This document shows positions 1 to 11,078 of a stretch of DNA of 64,000 nt, piece after piece. Position numbers and translations under genes: made by a program. How positions within the stretch are numbered: the stretch's first letter is position 1; the number at the start of each line of letters is the position of its first letter. Below the pieces are notes generated by a model, which did no database searches, had not been told where the DNA came from, and saw nothing but the letters and a program-made list of their open reading frames with translations. This DNA is from JAHEDT01 sp963825615 (GTDB lineage: Bacteria > Desulfobacterota > Desulfuromonadia > Desulfuromonadales > BM103). The stretch spans positions 124,001 to 188,000 of the forward strand of contig CAWGTV010000008.1 in assembly GCA_963825615.1 (NCBI GenBank), given 5' to 3'.

Positions 1-988
1 CCGACCGGCAGCAGGGCGTCCATGGCACGAAAAGTCGCCTGCCGGCCAGCCGCGTCCTCATCGAAAATCAGTAGCACCTTGTCAGCGTAACGTTTCAGCA
101 AACGAGCATGTTCCGCAGTCAGAGCGGTGCCGCAGGTGGCGACGGCCGCCGGGAAACCGGCCCGGTGCAAGGCCAAGACGTCGAAATAACCCTCGACCAC
201 CAGGGCTTCGCCACCTTGGCGCATGGCATCACGGGCCTGATACAGGCCGTAAAGGGTCTGCCCTTTGTGGTAGACCTCGGTCTCCGGAGAGTTGATGTAC
301 TTGGGTAGACTGTCATCGAGAACCCGGCCGCCAAAAGCGACGATGCGCCCCTGCAGGTCCTGAATCGGAAAAAGCAAACGATTGCGGAACAGGTCGTAAT
401 CACCCCGGCCCTGCTTGCCCGGGCGGACCAGACCGGCCTGGCGGACATCTTCGGCGGTGAAATGCTCTCCAGCCAGGTGGATCGCCAGAGAATCCCAGCC
501 TTCCGGTGCAAACCCGAGCTGAAAGGCACGCACCGTCTCGCCTTCATAGCCCCGCTGACGCAGGTAGCGCCGACCGGACGCTCCGGCTTCCTCTTCGAGC
601 AGCACATGGTGATAAAAACCCGCAGCGACCCCGTTGATGCGCAGCAGGCGCTCCCGGGCTTCGCGGCGGGCGATCTCAGCGGGGGAGACGGCCTCTTCTT
701 CGACGTCGATGCCGACCTTTTCCCCGAGTCGCCGCACCGCCTCGGGAAAACTCAAACCCTCCATACGCATGACGAAGGAGAAGGCATTGCCACCGACGCC
801 ACAACCGAAGCAGTGAAAGATCTGCCGGGCTGAATTGACATTGAACGAAGGCGACTTTTCCTGGTGAAAGGGGCAGAGGCCCTGGTGGTTGACACCGGCA
901 CGCTTGAGCGGAAGATAGCTGGAGACCACTTCGACAATATCGATGCGATCACGGATCTCCTGGATTTTTTCGTCTGCGATGCGTCCCA

Positions 989-989
<1 letters not shown>
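1..989 (-). CDS. dnaG: DNA primase DnaG, N-terminal part (runs off the window)
   Basis: Primase that lays down RNA primers at the replication fork. The gene is read on the minus strand from an ATG at 989 and continues past base 1, so about 329 codons are visible. The N-terminal CHC2 zinc finger is clear (Cys39, His42, Cys60, Cys63, with the typical CPFH and CFGCG contexts). The RNA-polymerase core follows, and the start of the TOPRIM domain is seen as VEGYFDVL and FDEDAAG. The start codon overlaps the mutS2 stop by one base (TGATG), so translation is probably coupled. In Geobacter relatives rpoD follows dnaG; that region lies outside the window. Assignment is certain; only the C-terminal half is missing. 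Confidence 0.95.
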
Positions 990-3346
<2,357 letters not shown>

Positions 3347-3378
3347 TATTTTACCTGTATGCCCAGGATATGCCACGG

Positions 3379-4317
3379 TCATTTCAGAACGCGCCGACTC
3401 CCCTCCAAAATCGCTCCGCCCAGATCCACAAAGGGCGGCGCCAGATAGGCTTCCTTCAGAACCTTGTCCATTCCCCACGGCAACGGCCGTAAAGAGAGGG
3501 CAAAGAGCACCACCGCCAGGAGCAGAACCCCCTGGAGCAAACCGAACACCCCGCCAATCAGACGATTGAACCCGCCGAGGAAAATCAGTTTCACAAAGCG
3601 TGACAGGAGGAAGCCGAGCACCAGGAAGAACACCATGGTCGCCAGAAAAAGCACGGTAAAGGTAATCGCTACGGCAATCTGGGCCGGCAGATCGACCTGC
3701 TTGAGTAAAGCCTCGGCCAGGGGCCCATGGTAACGAAACGCCAAAAAAGCACCGACAAAAAAGCCTGCCAGGGAGCAGACTTCCTTGAGCAGGCCACGTA
3801 ACAACCCCTTCAGCAGAAAGCCGCTAAGGATGACAAGGATGGCGATATCGATGCCGTTCATGATTCTCCCCGGCGACTCCGCCAACTGTTCGCGAACCAG
3901 CTCGCTGACCAGTTTGCCATCGGCGCGCCCGGTGGTCTGCGGCGTGACCAGCTTCATGACCGCACCCATATCCTTCATCGAGCTTGCACCACTTTCAGCG
4001 ATCGCACGGGCGACTAAATCCCGCAACGCGGCCTCATCCAGTTGAGCGGGGAGAAACTCCTGCAGCACGACCAGTTCCAGTTCTTCCTTCTCTGCCAGCT
4101 CCGGGCGCGTCGCCCGGTAAGCTTCCGCCGCCTCGCGGCGCTGCTTGACCAGAGTTGAAAGCACCTTGATCGCCGCGGCGTCATCAAGCTCCTGGCGCAC
4201 TTCGATTTCAGCGTTCTTGAGAGCAGTGCGCGCCATGCGGATGGCTCCAAGGCGCAGGCTGTCCTTGGCCTTCATCGCCACTTTCATCGCTTCGGTCAGT
4301 TGGTCCGTGATACTCAT
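3379..4317 (-). CDS. Fused YqeY (GatB/YqeY) domain and CvpA-family membrane protein
   Basis: One 312-residue frame holds two proteins that are normally separate. Residues 1-147 are a complete YqeY domain, a GatB-tail-like fold of uncertain role related to tRNA amidotransferase. From about residue 152 the frame continues as a whole CvpA-family protein with four predicted membrane segments (colicin V production family; envelope role). The CvpA part keeps its own Met (base 3861) and a ribosome-binding site GGGGAG five bases before it, and an ATGA stop/start overlap would exist in another frame. So either the stop of yqeY was lost recently, giving a real fusion, or a single-base sequencing error joined two genes. 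Each domain is secure; the fusion is not. Confidence 0.8.
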   Translation of the reverse strand: MSITDQLTEAMKVAMKAKDSLRLGAIRMARTALKNAEIEVRQELDDAAAIKVLSTLVKQRREAAEAYRATRPELAEKEELELVVLQEFLPAQLDEAALRDLVARAIAESGASSMKDMGAVMKLVTPQTTGRADGKLVSELVREQLAESPGRIMNGIDIAILVILSGFLLKGLLRGLLKEVCSLAGFFVGAFLAFRYHGPLAEALLKQVDLPAQIAVAITFTVLFLATMVFFLVLGFLLSRFVKLIFLGGFNRLIGGVFGLLQGVLLLAVVLFALSLRPLPWGMDKVLKEAYLAPPFVDLGGAILEGSRRVLK

Positions 4318-4341
4318 CTTGTCCGTTCTCCTAAAAGAGGG

Positions 4342-4674
4342 TCAGCTGGTCCGGCCGGCTTTTTCTTCCAGACCGGAGATACCGAATCGCCGCTGCAGTT
4401 CGGCATAGATCCGCTCCGGCGGGAGATCGTAATAGCTGAGCAGTACCAGGGTATGGAACCAGAGGTCAGCTACTTCAGAGACCACCTCAGCAGTCACACC
4501 GCCCTTGCCGGCAACCGCGACTTCCGTCGCCTCCTCGCCGATCTTGCCGAGGATCTTATCGAGCCCCTTGGAATAGAGCGAGGCGACGTATGAGTTATCC
4601 GTGGGGCTCTGCTTGCGCTCCAGGATGACCTGGTAGACGGCGTCCAATATTTCCTGTCGGGCCTTTTCTGTCAT
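4342..4674 (-). CDS. hisE: Phosphoribosyl-ATP pyrophosphatase HisE
   Basis: Second step of histidine synthesis: hydrolysis of PR-ATP to PR-AMP and pyrophosphate in the cytoplasm. It is a 110-residue all-alpha MazG-like protein with the metal-binding signature GEEATEVAVA and EVADLWFH. The ATG giving MTEKARQEIL was chosen because it matches the family N-terminus and follows the GGAG-type site in the preceding spacer; the frame is open for 33 codons upstream. It lies last of the his genes, 53 bases after hisF. No PR-AMP cyclohydrolase (hisI) is seen in the cluster, so that gene must be elsewhere. Confidence 0.93.
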   Translation of the reverse strand: MTEKARQEILDAVYQVILERKQSPTDNSYVASLYSKGLDKILGKIGEEATEVAVAGKGGVTAEVVSEVADLWFHTLVLLSYYDLPPERIYAELQRRFGISGLEEKAGRTS

Positions 4675-4727
4675 ACTCGGCTCCTCGTCCTCTGCATGAA
4701 AAGTGCGTGCGTCATACCGAAAAGCCC

Positions 4728-5495
4728 CTAGAGGCGAACCGGCACAGCATGCTCGCGCAGATATTCTTTGCACTCGTTGATCGTGTATTCACGGAAGTGA
4801 AAGATACTTGCCGCCAGCGCAGCACTCGCGCCGCCCTCGACCAGCCCCTCGCGTATGTGCTCGAGGTTGCCGACGCCGCCGGAGGCAATCACCGGGATCT
4901 CAACCCGGTCGCTGACCGCACGGGTCAAGGCAATATCGTAACCATCCTTGGTGCCGTCACAATCCATGGAGGTCAGCAGGATCTCGCCGGCGCCGTAAGC
5001 TTCCATGCGGGCCGCCCATGCCAGCACGTCGATGCCGGTCGGGTTGCGTCCACCATGGGTATAGACTTCCCAGGCCAGCGGCTCAGCGCCGGGAACCCGG
5101 CGGGCGTCGATGGCGACGACAATGCACTGGGAGCCGAAACGCTCGGCCGCTTCACGGACGAACTCGGGGCGATGCACGGCCGCGGTGTTGATCGAAACCT
5201 TGTCGGCGCCTGCATTCAGCAGGTTGCGGATATCGGCGATCTCACGGACGCCGCCCCCGACGGTCAGCGGCATGAAAACACGCTCGGCGGTGCGCGCCAC
5301 GACGTCCAGAATGATGCCGCGCTTGTCGCTGGAGGCCGTGATGTCGAGAAAAGTCAGTTCGTCGGCACCCTGGACATCGTAGGCCTCGGCGGCCTCCACC
5401 GGGTCACCGGCATCACGCAGTTCAAGAAACTGGACCCCCTTGACGACGCGACCGTCCTTGACATCGAGGCAGGGGATGATTCTTTTTGTTAGCAT
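4728..5495 (-). CDS. hisF: Imidazole glycerol phosphate synthase subunit HisF
   Basis: Cyclase subunit of the HisH-HisF glutamine amidotransferase complex. It uses ammonia from HisH to make imidazole glycerol phosphate and AICAR from PRFAR. It is 255 residues, a TIM barrel of the usual length. The two catalytic aspartates are visible in IPCLDVKDG (Asp11) and VVAIDARR (about Asp130), and the phosphate loops GGGVRE and ASGGVGN are intact. The start is the first ATG (MLTKRIIPCLDV), standard for the family. It sits between hisA and hisE in the his operon. Confidence 0.96.
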   Translation of the reverse strand: MLTKRIIPCLDVKDGRVVKGVQFLELRDAGDPVEAAEAYDVQGADELTFLDITASSDKRGIILDVVARTAERVFMPLTVGGGVREIADIRNLLNAGADKVSINTAAVHRPEFVREAAERFGSQCIVVAIDARRVPGAEPLAWEVYTHGGRNPTGIDVLAWAARMEAYGAGEILLTSMDCDGTKDGYDIALTRAVSDRVEIPVIASGGVGNLEHIREGLVEGGASAALAASIFHFREYTINECKEYLREHAVPVRL

Positions 5496-5502
5496 AAATA
5501 CT

Positions 5503-5589
5503 CCAGAAGACAGAAGTCAGAAGACAGAAGTGAGGAGAAAAGCCAAACGCAGCACATCGTCAAAATTCTGTATTCTATATCCTGAATCC
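5503..5589. repeat. AGAAGACAGAAG-type spacer repeats between hisA and hisF
   Basis: The hisA-hisF spacer holds tandem copies of CAGAAGACAGAAGT (5503-5535) and, in the opposite orientation, TTCTGTATTCTATATCC (5566-5582). Related strings built from ACAGAA and ACAGGAGACAGAAT occur in the hisH-hisB spacer and the hisG-murA spacer, and nowhere obvious inside genes. Function unknown; they look like a dispersed low-complexity spacer family. Confidence 0.6.
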
Positions 5590-5595
5590 TTTCAA

Positions 5596-6324
5596 TCAAC
5601 TCTTCTTCGTCAACGCCACCGCTTCGCGCAGCTTCAGCGCACCGTTGTAGATCGCCTTGCCGGTGATCACGCCTGCGATGCCGGAGGCTTCGATCTGCAA
5701 CAGGTTGCGAATGTCGTCCAGGCTCGAGACGCCGCCGGAAGCGATCACCGGGATCGTGATTGCCTCGGCCAGGGCCGCGGTCGCCTCCAGGTTCGGCCCC
5801 TGCAGCATACCGTCGCGGGCAATATCGGTGTAGATGATGGCGGAAACGCCAAAGCCCTCCATCTCGTGGGCCAGTTCGATAGCCTTCTTTGCCGTCACCT
5901 CCGCCCAGCCGCGCACGGCCACCAACCCTCCCTTGGCATCGATACCGACCACGATCCGGCCGGGGAACCTGCGGCAGGCCTCGGCGACCAAAGCCGGGTT
6001 CTCCTTGGCCACGGTGCCGAGAATAACCCTACCGACGCCAAGCTCGAGGTAGGCTTCAATCGTCTCCAGATCGCGAATGCCGCCGCCCAGCTCCGTCGGG
6101 ATATCCACGGCGGCAACGATCGCCTGAATCGCGGCGCGGTTTTTCGGTATACCGGCAAAAGCGCCGTCCAGATCGACCAGGTGCAGCAGTTCGCCCCCCT
6201 CGTCCTGCCAGTGACGGGCCATCGCCGCCGGGTCATCGGAGTAGACCGTATCCTTCTCCATCAACCCCTGTTCCAGCCGCACACACTGGCCGTTCTTCAA
6301 ATCGATTGCAGGTATGACTATCAT
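5596..6324 (-). CDS. hisA: ProFAR isomerase HisA
   Basis: Amadori isomerase converting ProFAR to PRFAR in histidine synthesis. It is 242 residues, a TIM barrel homologous to HisF. Catalytic Asp8 is seen in IPAIDLKNG and the second aspartate in VVGIDAKGG; the phosphate loops LGGGIRD and ASGGVSS are present. It starts MIVIPAIDL, as in nearly all HisA proteins. It lies between hisH and hisF. Confidence 0.96.
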   Translation of the reverse strand: MIVIPAIDLKNGQCVRLEQGLMEKDTVYSDDPAAMARHWQDEGGELLHLVDLDGAFAGIPKNRAAIQAIVAAVDIPTELGGGIRDLETIEAYLELGVGRVILGTVAKENPALVAEACRRFPGRIVVGIDAKGGLVAVRGWAEVTAKKAIELAHEMEGFGVSAIIYTDIARDGMLQGPNLEATAALAEAITIPVIASGGVSSLDDIRNLLQIEASGIAGVITGKAIYNGALKLREAVALTKKS

Positions 6325-6380
6325 CTTTTGCCTTTATGTTTTTATATTTTCCCCGCGCGACGCGCCACAGGTCTAGGAGT

Positions 6381-7004
6381 TTACATCTTTCCGAACTGGT
6401 CAAAAATATTCAGCCCCACCGCCTGGCTCTTCTCCGGGTGGAATTGGGTTGCCATGAGATTGTCGCGCCAGACCGCCGCACAGAATTCGACATCACCGTA
6501 GCGACAGGTCGCGGCGACATCGGCAGGATTATCGGCAGAACAAAAATAGGAATGCACGAAATAAACAAAGCTGCCGTCGGCCGTGCCCTTGAGAAATGGT
6601 GCCGGACGCCTGATATGAAGATTGTTCCAACCCATATGCGGGACCTTGAGACGCTCGGCACCTTCCTTCATGCCCGCAGGAAAGCGCATTACCCGTCCCG
6701 GGACCAGGCCCAGGCCCAGGTGGCGACCGAACTCTTCACTCTCGTCAAACAGCATCTGCATGCCGACACAGATGCCGAGCAGCGGCTTGCCGGAGTCGAC
6801 ATGCTGCAGTAACGGCTGGACGAAACCGCCGGCACGAAGGTTGTTGATGCAATCACGGAAAGCGCCGACACCGGGCAGCACGATCTTGTCCGTCGTCAGG
6901 AGATCCTCAGGGTTGCTGCTGACCCTGGCAGCATAGCCGAGCTTTTCAAAAGCTTTTTCGACGCTGCGCAGGTTGCCCATTTCATAATCGATGATGGTGA
7001 TCAT
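6381..7004 (-). CDS. hisH: Imidazole glycerol phosphate synthase, glutaminase subunit HisH
   Basis: Class I glutamine amidotransferase that hydrolyses glutamine and channels ammonia to HisF. It is 207 residues. The nucleophile cysteine lies in LLGICVGMQML and the His-Glu pair in QFHPEKSQ; the oxyanion strand PGVGAF is near residue 48. It starts MITIIDYEMGNL, the usual family N-terminus. It is encoded just upstream of hisA, consistent with co-expression with its partner hisF. Confidence 0.96.
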   Translation of the reverse strand: MITIIDYEMGNLRSVEKAFEKLGYAARVSSNPEDLLTTDKIVLPGVGAFRDCINNLRAGGFVQPLLQHVDSGKPLLGICVGMQMLFDESEEFGRHLGLGLVPGRVMRFPAGMKEGAERLKVPHMGWNNLHIRRPAPFLKGTADGSFVYFVHSYFCSADNPADVAATCRYGDVEFCAAVWRDNLMATQFHPEKSQAVGLNIFDQFGKM

Positions 7005-7020
7005 TCACGTATCCGTGGAA

Positions 7021-7048
7021 CAGAAGACAGGAGACAGAATACAGAAGG
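7021..7048. repeat. Spacer repeat ACAGGAGACAGAAT in the hisB-hisH gap
   Basis: The hisH-hisB spacer carries CAGAAGACAGGAGACAGAAT followed by ACAGAAGG. The 14-base core ACAGGAGACAGAAT recurs exactly in the hisG-murA spacer, and the AGAAGACAG part recurs in the hisA-hisF spacer. Confidence 0.6.
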
Positions 7049-7097
7049 ACAACCGTCCTCATGAGCCCTGGCCCCTGGCTTACAGCTAAATGTTCGA

Positions 7098-7688
7098 CTA
7101 TTCCAGCTTGCCTTTCGAGGAGAGGACTCCTTCGATGCGCGGATCAAGCTGAGTCGCCTCGTCAAGGGCGCGGGCGAAGGCCTTGAATACCGCCTCGACG
7201 ATATGATGCAGGTTGTCGCCATACGCCAGGTTGACATGGACATTGGCCCCGGCATGGTTGCAGAAGGCGGTAAAGAATTCCTCGACCAGTTCCAACTCGA
7301 AATTGCCGACCTGGGCTTTTGGCAGGGGGACATTGTAAACCAGGAACGGTCGCCCGGAAAAATCGAGCACCACAGCGGCCAAGGCCTCATGCATCGGCAT
7401 GCTGCCACGACCATAACGGCGCACCCCGGACTTGTCGCCAAGCGCCTTCTTGAAAGCTTCGCCCAGACAGATACCCAGATCTTCCACCGTGTGGTGTGCA
7501 TCGATCTGCAAATCGCCGCGGGCTTTGATCTGCAGGTCGAAAAAACCGTGCCGGGCGATCTGGGTCAGCATGTGATCGAGAAAAGGCACCCCGGATTCAA
7601 TCCGATGCTCGCCGCGGCCATCCAGGTCAAGTGTCAGACTGATATTGGTCTCTTTGGTGGTACGGTCGATCGTGGCAGTCCGAGCCAT
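7098..7688 (-). CDS. hisB: Imidazoleglycerol-phosphate dehydratase HisB
   Basis: Mn-dependent dehydratase of the seventh histidine step. It is 196 residues, the monofunctional length with no histidinol-phosphatase domain. The duplicated metal motifs are visible as HHTVEDLGI and HHIVEAVFK, and the substrate region as ESGVPFLDHML. It starts MARTATIDRTTKE. It lies between hisD and hisH. The histidinol phosphatase must be encoded elsewhere. Confidence 0.95.
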   Translation of the reverse strand: MARTATIDRTTKETNISLTLDLDGRGEHRIESGVPFLDHMLTQIARHGFFDLQIKARGDLQIDAHHTVEDLGICLGEAFKKALGDKSGVRRYGRGSMPMHEALAAVVLDFSGRPFLVYNVPLPKAQVGNFELELVEEFFTAFCNHAGANVHVNLAYGDNLHHIVEAVFKAFARALDEATQLDPRIEGVLSSKGKLE

Positions 7689-7752
7689 GTTCTCCTCCGT
7701 CGCAATTTTGCATGCTCAATGTTGAATTTTGAATTGAACTCAAAACTCACAA

Positions 7753-9048
7753 TTATTTTTTATCCAACCGGATTGATACTGACCGGGCGTGGGCTTGCAG
7801 TCCTTCGAGTTCGGCAATCTTGATTATACTGTCGCCCAGGCGCTGCAGCCCATCGGCACTGAACGCGATCAGGCTCGACTTCTTGACAAAATCCCCGGTG
7901 CCAAGCGGCGAGAAGAAGCGCGCTGTGCCGCCGGTCGGCAGGGTATGGTTGGGCCCGGCCAGGTAGTCGCCGGCGGCTTCCGGGGTATGATGGCCAAGAA
8001 AAATAGCCCCGGCGTGACGGATCTGCGCCAGCAGATCATAAGGGTCAGCGACCGCCAGCTCCAGGTGCTCGGGGGCAATCCGGTTGCTGAATGCCGCTGC
8101 CTCTGCAAGGTCGCGGGCCAGGATGATTGCTCCAAAGTTATCGATCGACTGGCGGGCGATCGCGGCCCGCGACAGCTGCGCAAGCTGGCTTTCCAGTTCC
8201 GCGGCCACCTGCTGCCCGAAAGCTTCGTCCGTGGTGATCAGGATCGAGGCGGCCAGTTCATCGTGCTCGGCCTGGGAGAGCAGATCGGCGGCAATGTGCG
8301 CCGGGTTGCCACTACCATCGTTGATCACCAGAATTTCGCTCGGTCCAGCGATCATGTCGATATCGACCGTACCGAAGACCAGGCGCTTGGCCGTAGCGAC
8401 GTACACATTGCCAGGACCGGTAATCTTGTCGACCCGCGGGACCGTCGCCGTACCGTAGGCCAGCGCGGCCACGGCCTGAGCACCACCGATTTTGAAAATC
8501 CGATCGACTCCGACAATCTTGGCGGCCGCCAGAACGTAGGGATTGACCACGCCATCGGGCATCGGCACGACCATGATGATCTCGCCGACTCCAGCCACCT
8601 TGGCCGGGATCGCATTCATCAGCACCGAGGATGGGTAGGAGGCCTTGCCGCCCGGCACGTAGATGCCGACCCGGTCAAGGGGTGTGACCATCTGGCCAAG
8701 ACGGATGTCCGGCTCATCGTCGGCCAGCCAGGTCGTCTCCTTCTGTTTGCTGTGAAACGCGGCGATTCGGTCGGCAGCCAGCTGCAAGGTTGCCAGGGTA
8801 TCGCTGTCAACGACAGCCAGAGCCTGGGCTATCTCGGCCGCGGTGACTTCGAGAGTCTCAGCGGTCAGCTTGAGTCGATCGAAACGCTCGGTATATGCAA
8901 ACAGCGCAGCATCACCGCGTTCACGCACGGCCTGGAGGATTTCCTGGACCGTGTCGATCACCCCTGCCGGGGTGGTGTCGCCGCGCTCACTGATCTGACG
9001 AAAGGTTTCAGCAAAACCGGCGTCTGAAAAACGCAGGAAACGAATCAT
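7753..9048 (-). CDS. hisD: Histidinol dehydrogenase HisD
   Basis: NAD- and zinc-dependent enzyme oxidising L-histidinol to L-histidine. It is 431 residues, the normal length. Zinc and catalytic contexts are seen in LLSQAEHDELA, APEHLEL and AGPNHTLPTGG; the nucleotide region lies near GPGNVYV. The ATG at 9048 (MIRFLRFSDAGF) was chosen over a frame-open extension because an AGGAGAG site precedes it and it fits the family. The hisB-hisD spacer (7716-7752) is AT-rich with TTGAATTTTGAATTG-type repeats similar to those before metH near 53.94 kb. Confidence 0.95.
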   Translation of the reverse strand: MIRFLRFSDAGFAETFRQISERGDTTPAGVIDTVQEILQAVRERGDAALFAYTERFDRLKLTAETLEVTAAEIAQALAVVDSDTLATLQLAADRIAAFHSKQKETTWLADDEPDIRLGQMVTPLDRVGIYVPGGKASYPSSVLMNAIPAKVAGVGEIIMVVPMPDGVVNPYVLAAAKIVGVDRIFKIGGAQAVAALAYGTATVPRVDKITGPGNVYVATAKRLVFGTVDIDMIAGPSEILVINDGSGNPAHIAADLLSQAEHDELAASILITTDEAFGQQVAAELESQLAQLSRAAIARQSIDNFGAIILARDLAEAAAFSNRIAPEHLELAVADPYDLLAQIRHAGAIFLGHHTPEAAGDYLAGPNHTLPTGGTARFFSPLGTGDFVKKSSLIAFSADGLQRLGDSIIKIAELEGLQAHARSVSIRLDKK

Positions 9049-9058
9049 AAATCTCTCC

Positions 9059-9721
9059 TCAGCCGGAAATCCGCGGGCCGTCTTCGATAACCTTTTCCAA
9101 CTCAGCAATCAGCAGTGAAATGCGCCGGTGCTTGGTCTTGAGACTGGCGCGGTTGACGATCAGGCGGCTGGTTACCTCGGCAATCGTTTCCACTTCGACC
9201 AGACCGTTTTCGCGCATGGTCCCGCCGGTTGAAACCAGATCGACGATCCGTTCCGCAAGCCCGACCAGAGGCGCAAGCTCGATCGACCCATACAGCTTGA
9301 TGACTTCCACCTGGATTCCTTTGGCGGCAAAAAACTTTTCTGTGACATTGGGATACTTGCTGGCCACGCGGATGTTCGACCAGCTGGCTGGGTCATCATC
9401 CTGACGCAGCTCTTTCGGCTCGGCCACGACCAGGCGGCAGTAGCCGAACTGCAGGTCGAGGGGCTCGTAAAGATCCTTGTCCTGTTCAAGCAGGGTATCC
9501 TTGCCGACCACACCGATATCGGCACAGCCATGTTCGACATAGGTCGGCACATCTTGGGAACGCACGGCCATGAAGCGCAGCTTGTCGGCCCGGTTCTCAA
9601 AAACCAGCTTGCGCCCGGGATCATCCATTTCCGGACAAGTAATGCCGATCTTGGCAAACAGGTCCATGGAGTCCTGCATGATGCGCCCTTTGGGCAGGGC
9701 AAATGTCAAGTAATCACTCAT
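9059..9721 (-). CDS. hisG: ATP phosphoribosyltransferase HisG, short form
   Basis: First enzyme of histidine synthesis, joining ATP and PRPP. It is 220 residues, the short HisG form that lacks the C-terminal histidine-binding domain and normally needs the HisZ regulatory subunit. HisZ is not in the window. It starts MSDYLTFALPKGR, and the PRPP-binding region contains LVSTGGTMRENGL. The gap to hisD is 10 bases, so the two are tightly linked. Confidence 0.95.
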   Translation of the reverse strand: MSDYLTFALPKGRIMQDSMDLFAKIGITCPEMDDPGRKLVFENRADKLRFMAVRSQDVPTYVEHGCADIGVVGKDTLLEQDKDLYEPLDLQFGYCRLVVAEPKELRQDDDPASWSNIRVASKYPNVTEKFFAAKGIQVEVIKLYGSIELAPLVGLAERIVDLVSTGGTMRENGLVEVETIAEVTSRLIVNRASLKTKHRRISLLIAELEKVIEDGPRISG

Positions 9722-9734
9722 AATTATTCACCAG

Positions 9735-9766
9735 AGGATACAGAATACAGGAGACAGAATCCAGAA
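9735..9766. repeat. Spacer repeat ACAGGAGACAGAAT in the hisG-murA gap
   Basis: Contains GGATACAGAATACAGGAG followed by ACAGAATCCAG. It shares the 14-base core with the repeat at 7021 and, on the other strand, resembles the string at 5566-5589. Confidence 0.6.
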
Positions 9767-9806
9767 ATTACCACCCGACCAAAGATTCACGGCAAAGCCC
9801 TGTCTT

Positions 9807-11060
9807 CTAAGACGATACGCGCTCGATATCGGCCCCCAGACTGCGGAACTTTTCTTCCAGCTTCTCGTAACCTCGATCGAGGTGATAGATGCGGCTGATT
9901 TCGGTGGTATTGTCGGCAGCGAGACCGGCGAGCACCAGGCTGGCGCTGGCGCGCAGATCGGTCGCCATGACCGGCGCGCCGAGCAAGCCGGCAACGCCCT
10001 TGACCGTGGCGGTGTGGCCTTCAATAGAGATATCGGCACCCATCCGCTGCAGCTCGCAAACATGCATGAAGCGGTTTTCAAAGACCGCTTCTGTAATCAT
10101 ACTGGTTCCTTTACCAAGAGTCATCATCGCCATGAACTGAGCCTGCATATCGGTGGGGAAACCAGGATGCGGCTGGGTTTTGATGTTGACCGACTTGATC
10201 TGGTCAGGACCAGTCACCCAGAGTGTGTCCGTTTCCAGCGTAATGGTTGCACCGACTTCCTCAAGCTTGCTGATCAGCGCTTCCATATGTTCCGGGCGGC
10301 CTCCTGTAACGCCGACCCGACCGCCGGTCATCGCTCCTGCCACAAGGAAAGTACCAGCCTCGATCCGGTCCGGCATGACTCGGTAGTTCATCGGTGCCAG
10401 TTCATCGACGCCTTCCACTGTGACAGTGTCAGTCCCGGCCCCCTCGATGCGGGCTCCCATTCCCTGCAAAGCCTTGGCGAGATCGACGATCTCCGGCTCG
10501 CGGGCTGCATTTTCGAGTACCGTGGTCCCTTTGGCCAGGGTCGCCGCCATCATCAGGTTCTCAGTACCACCCACCGTCGGAATGTCGAAATAAATTCGCG
10601 CTCCCTGCAAACGTGCGGCACTGGCCTCGACATAGCCATGATCAAGATGGATTTCCGCGCCCATGGCCTCCAACCCTTTGAGATGCAGGTTGATCGGCCG
10701 GGCACCGATGGCACATCCACCTGGCAGGCTGACCCGGGCTTTGCCGTAGCGCGCCAAGAGCGGACCGAGAACCAGCACCGACGCGCGCATGGTGCGCACC
10801 AGATCATAGGGCGCCTCCATGCTGTTGATGTGTTCCGTCGTCACCTGCAGAGTCGCGGCATTGCTGACAACCTCTGCGCCGAGACCTGCCAGCAGGTGCT
10901 CCGCCGTACTGATATCGCGCAAGCGCGGCAGGTTGCCGATGCGATGCGGCCCAGGCGCCAGCAAGGTTGCAAACAGCAGCGGCAAAGCTGCATTCTTGGC
11001 GCCGCTGACAGCAACTTCGCCGACCAGTCGCCGGCCGCCATGGATGATCAATTTATCCAA
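9807..11060 (-). CDS. murA: UDP-N-acetylglucosamine 1-carboxyvinyltransferase MurA
   Basis: First committed step of peptidoglycan synthesis: enolpyruvyl transfer from PEP to UDP-GlcNAc. It is 417 residues with the inside-out barrel repeats typical of the family. The fosfomycin-target cysteine is present in GGCAIGARPINLHL, together with GGTENLMMAA and the conserved start MDKLIIHGGRRL. It sits 18 bases after prmC, and this prmC-murA-hisG order is as in Geobacter. Confidence 0.96.
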   Translation of the reverse strand: MDKLIIHGGRRLVGEVAVSGAKNAALPLLFATLLAPGPHRIGNLPRLRDISTAEHLLAGLGAEVVSNAATLQVTTEHINSMEAPYDLVRTMRASVLVLGPLLARYGKARVSLPGGCAIGARPINLHLKGLEAMGAEIHLDHGYVEASAARLQGARIYFDIPTVGGTENLMMAATLAKGTTVLENAAREPEIVDLAKALQGMGARIEGAGTDTVTVEGVDELAPMNYRVMPDRIEAGTFLVAGAMTGGRVGVTGGRPEHMEALISKLEEVGATITLETDTLWVTGPDQIKSVNIKTQPHPGFPTDMQAQFMAMMTLGKGTSMITEAVFENRFMHVCELQRMGADISIEGHTATVKGVAGLLGAPVMATDLRASASLVLAGLAADNTTEISRIYHLDRGYEKLEEKFRSLGADIERVSS

Positions 11061-11078
11061 AATATATCCTCTTTTCGC

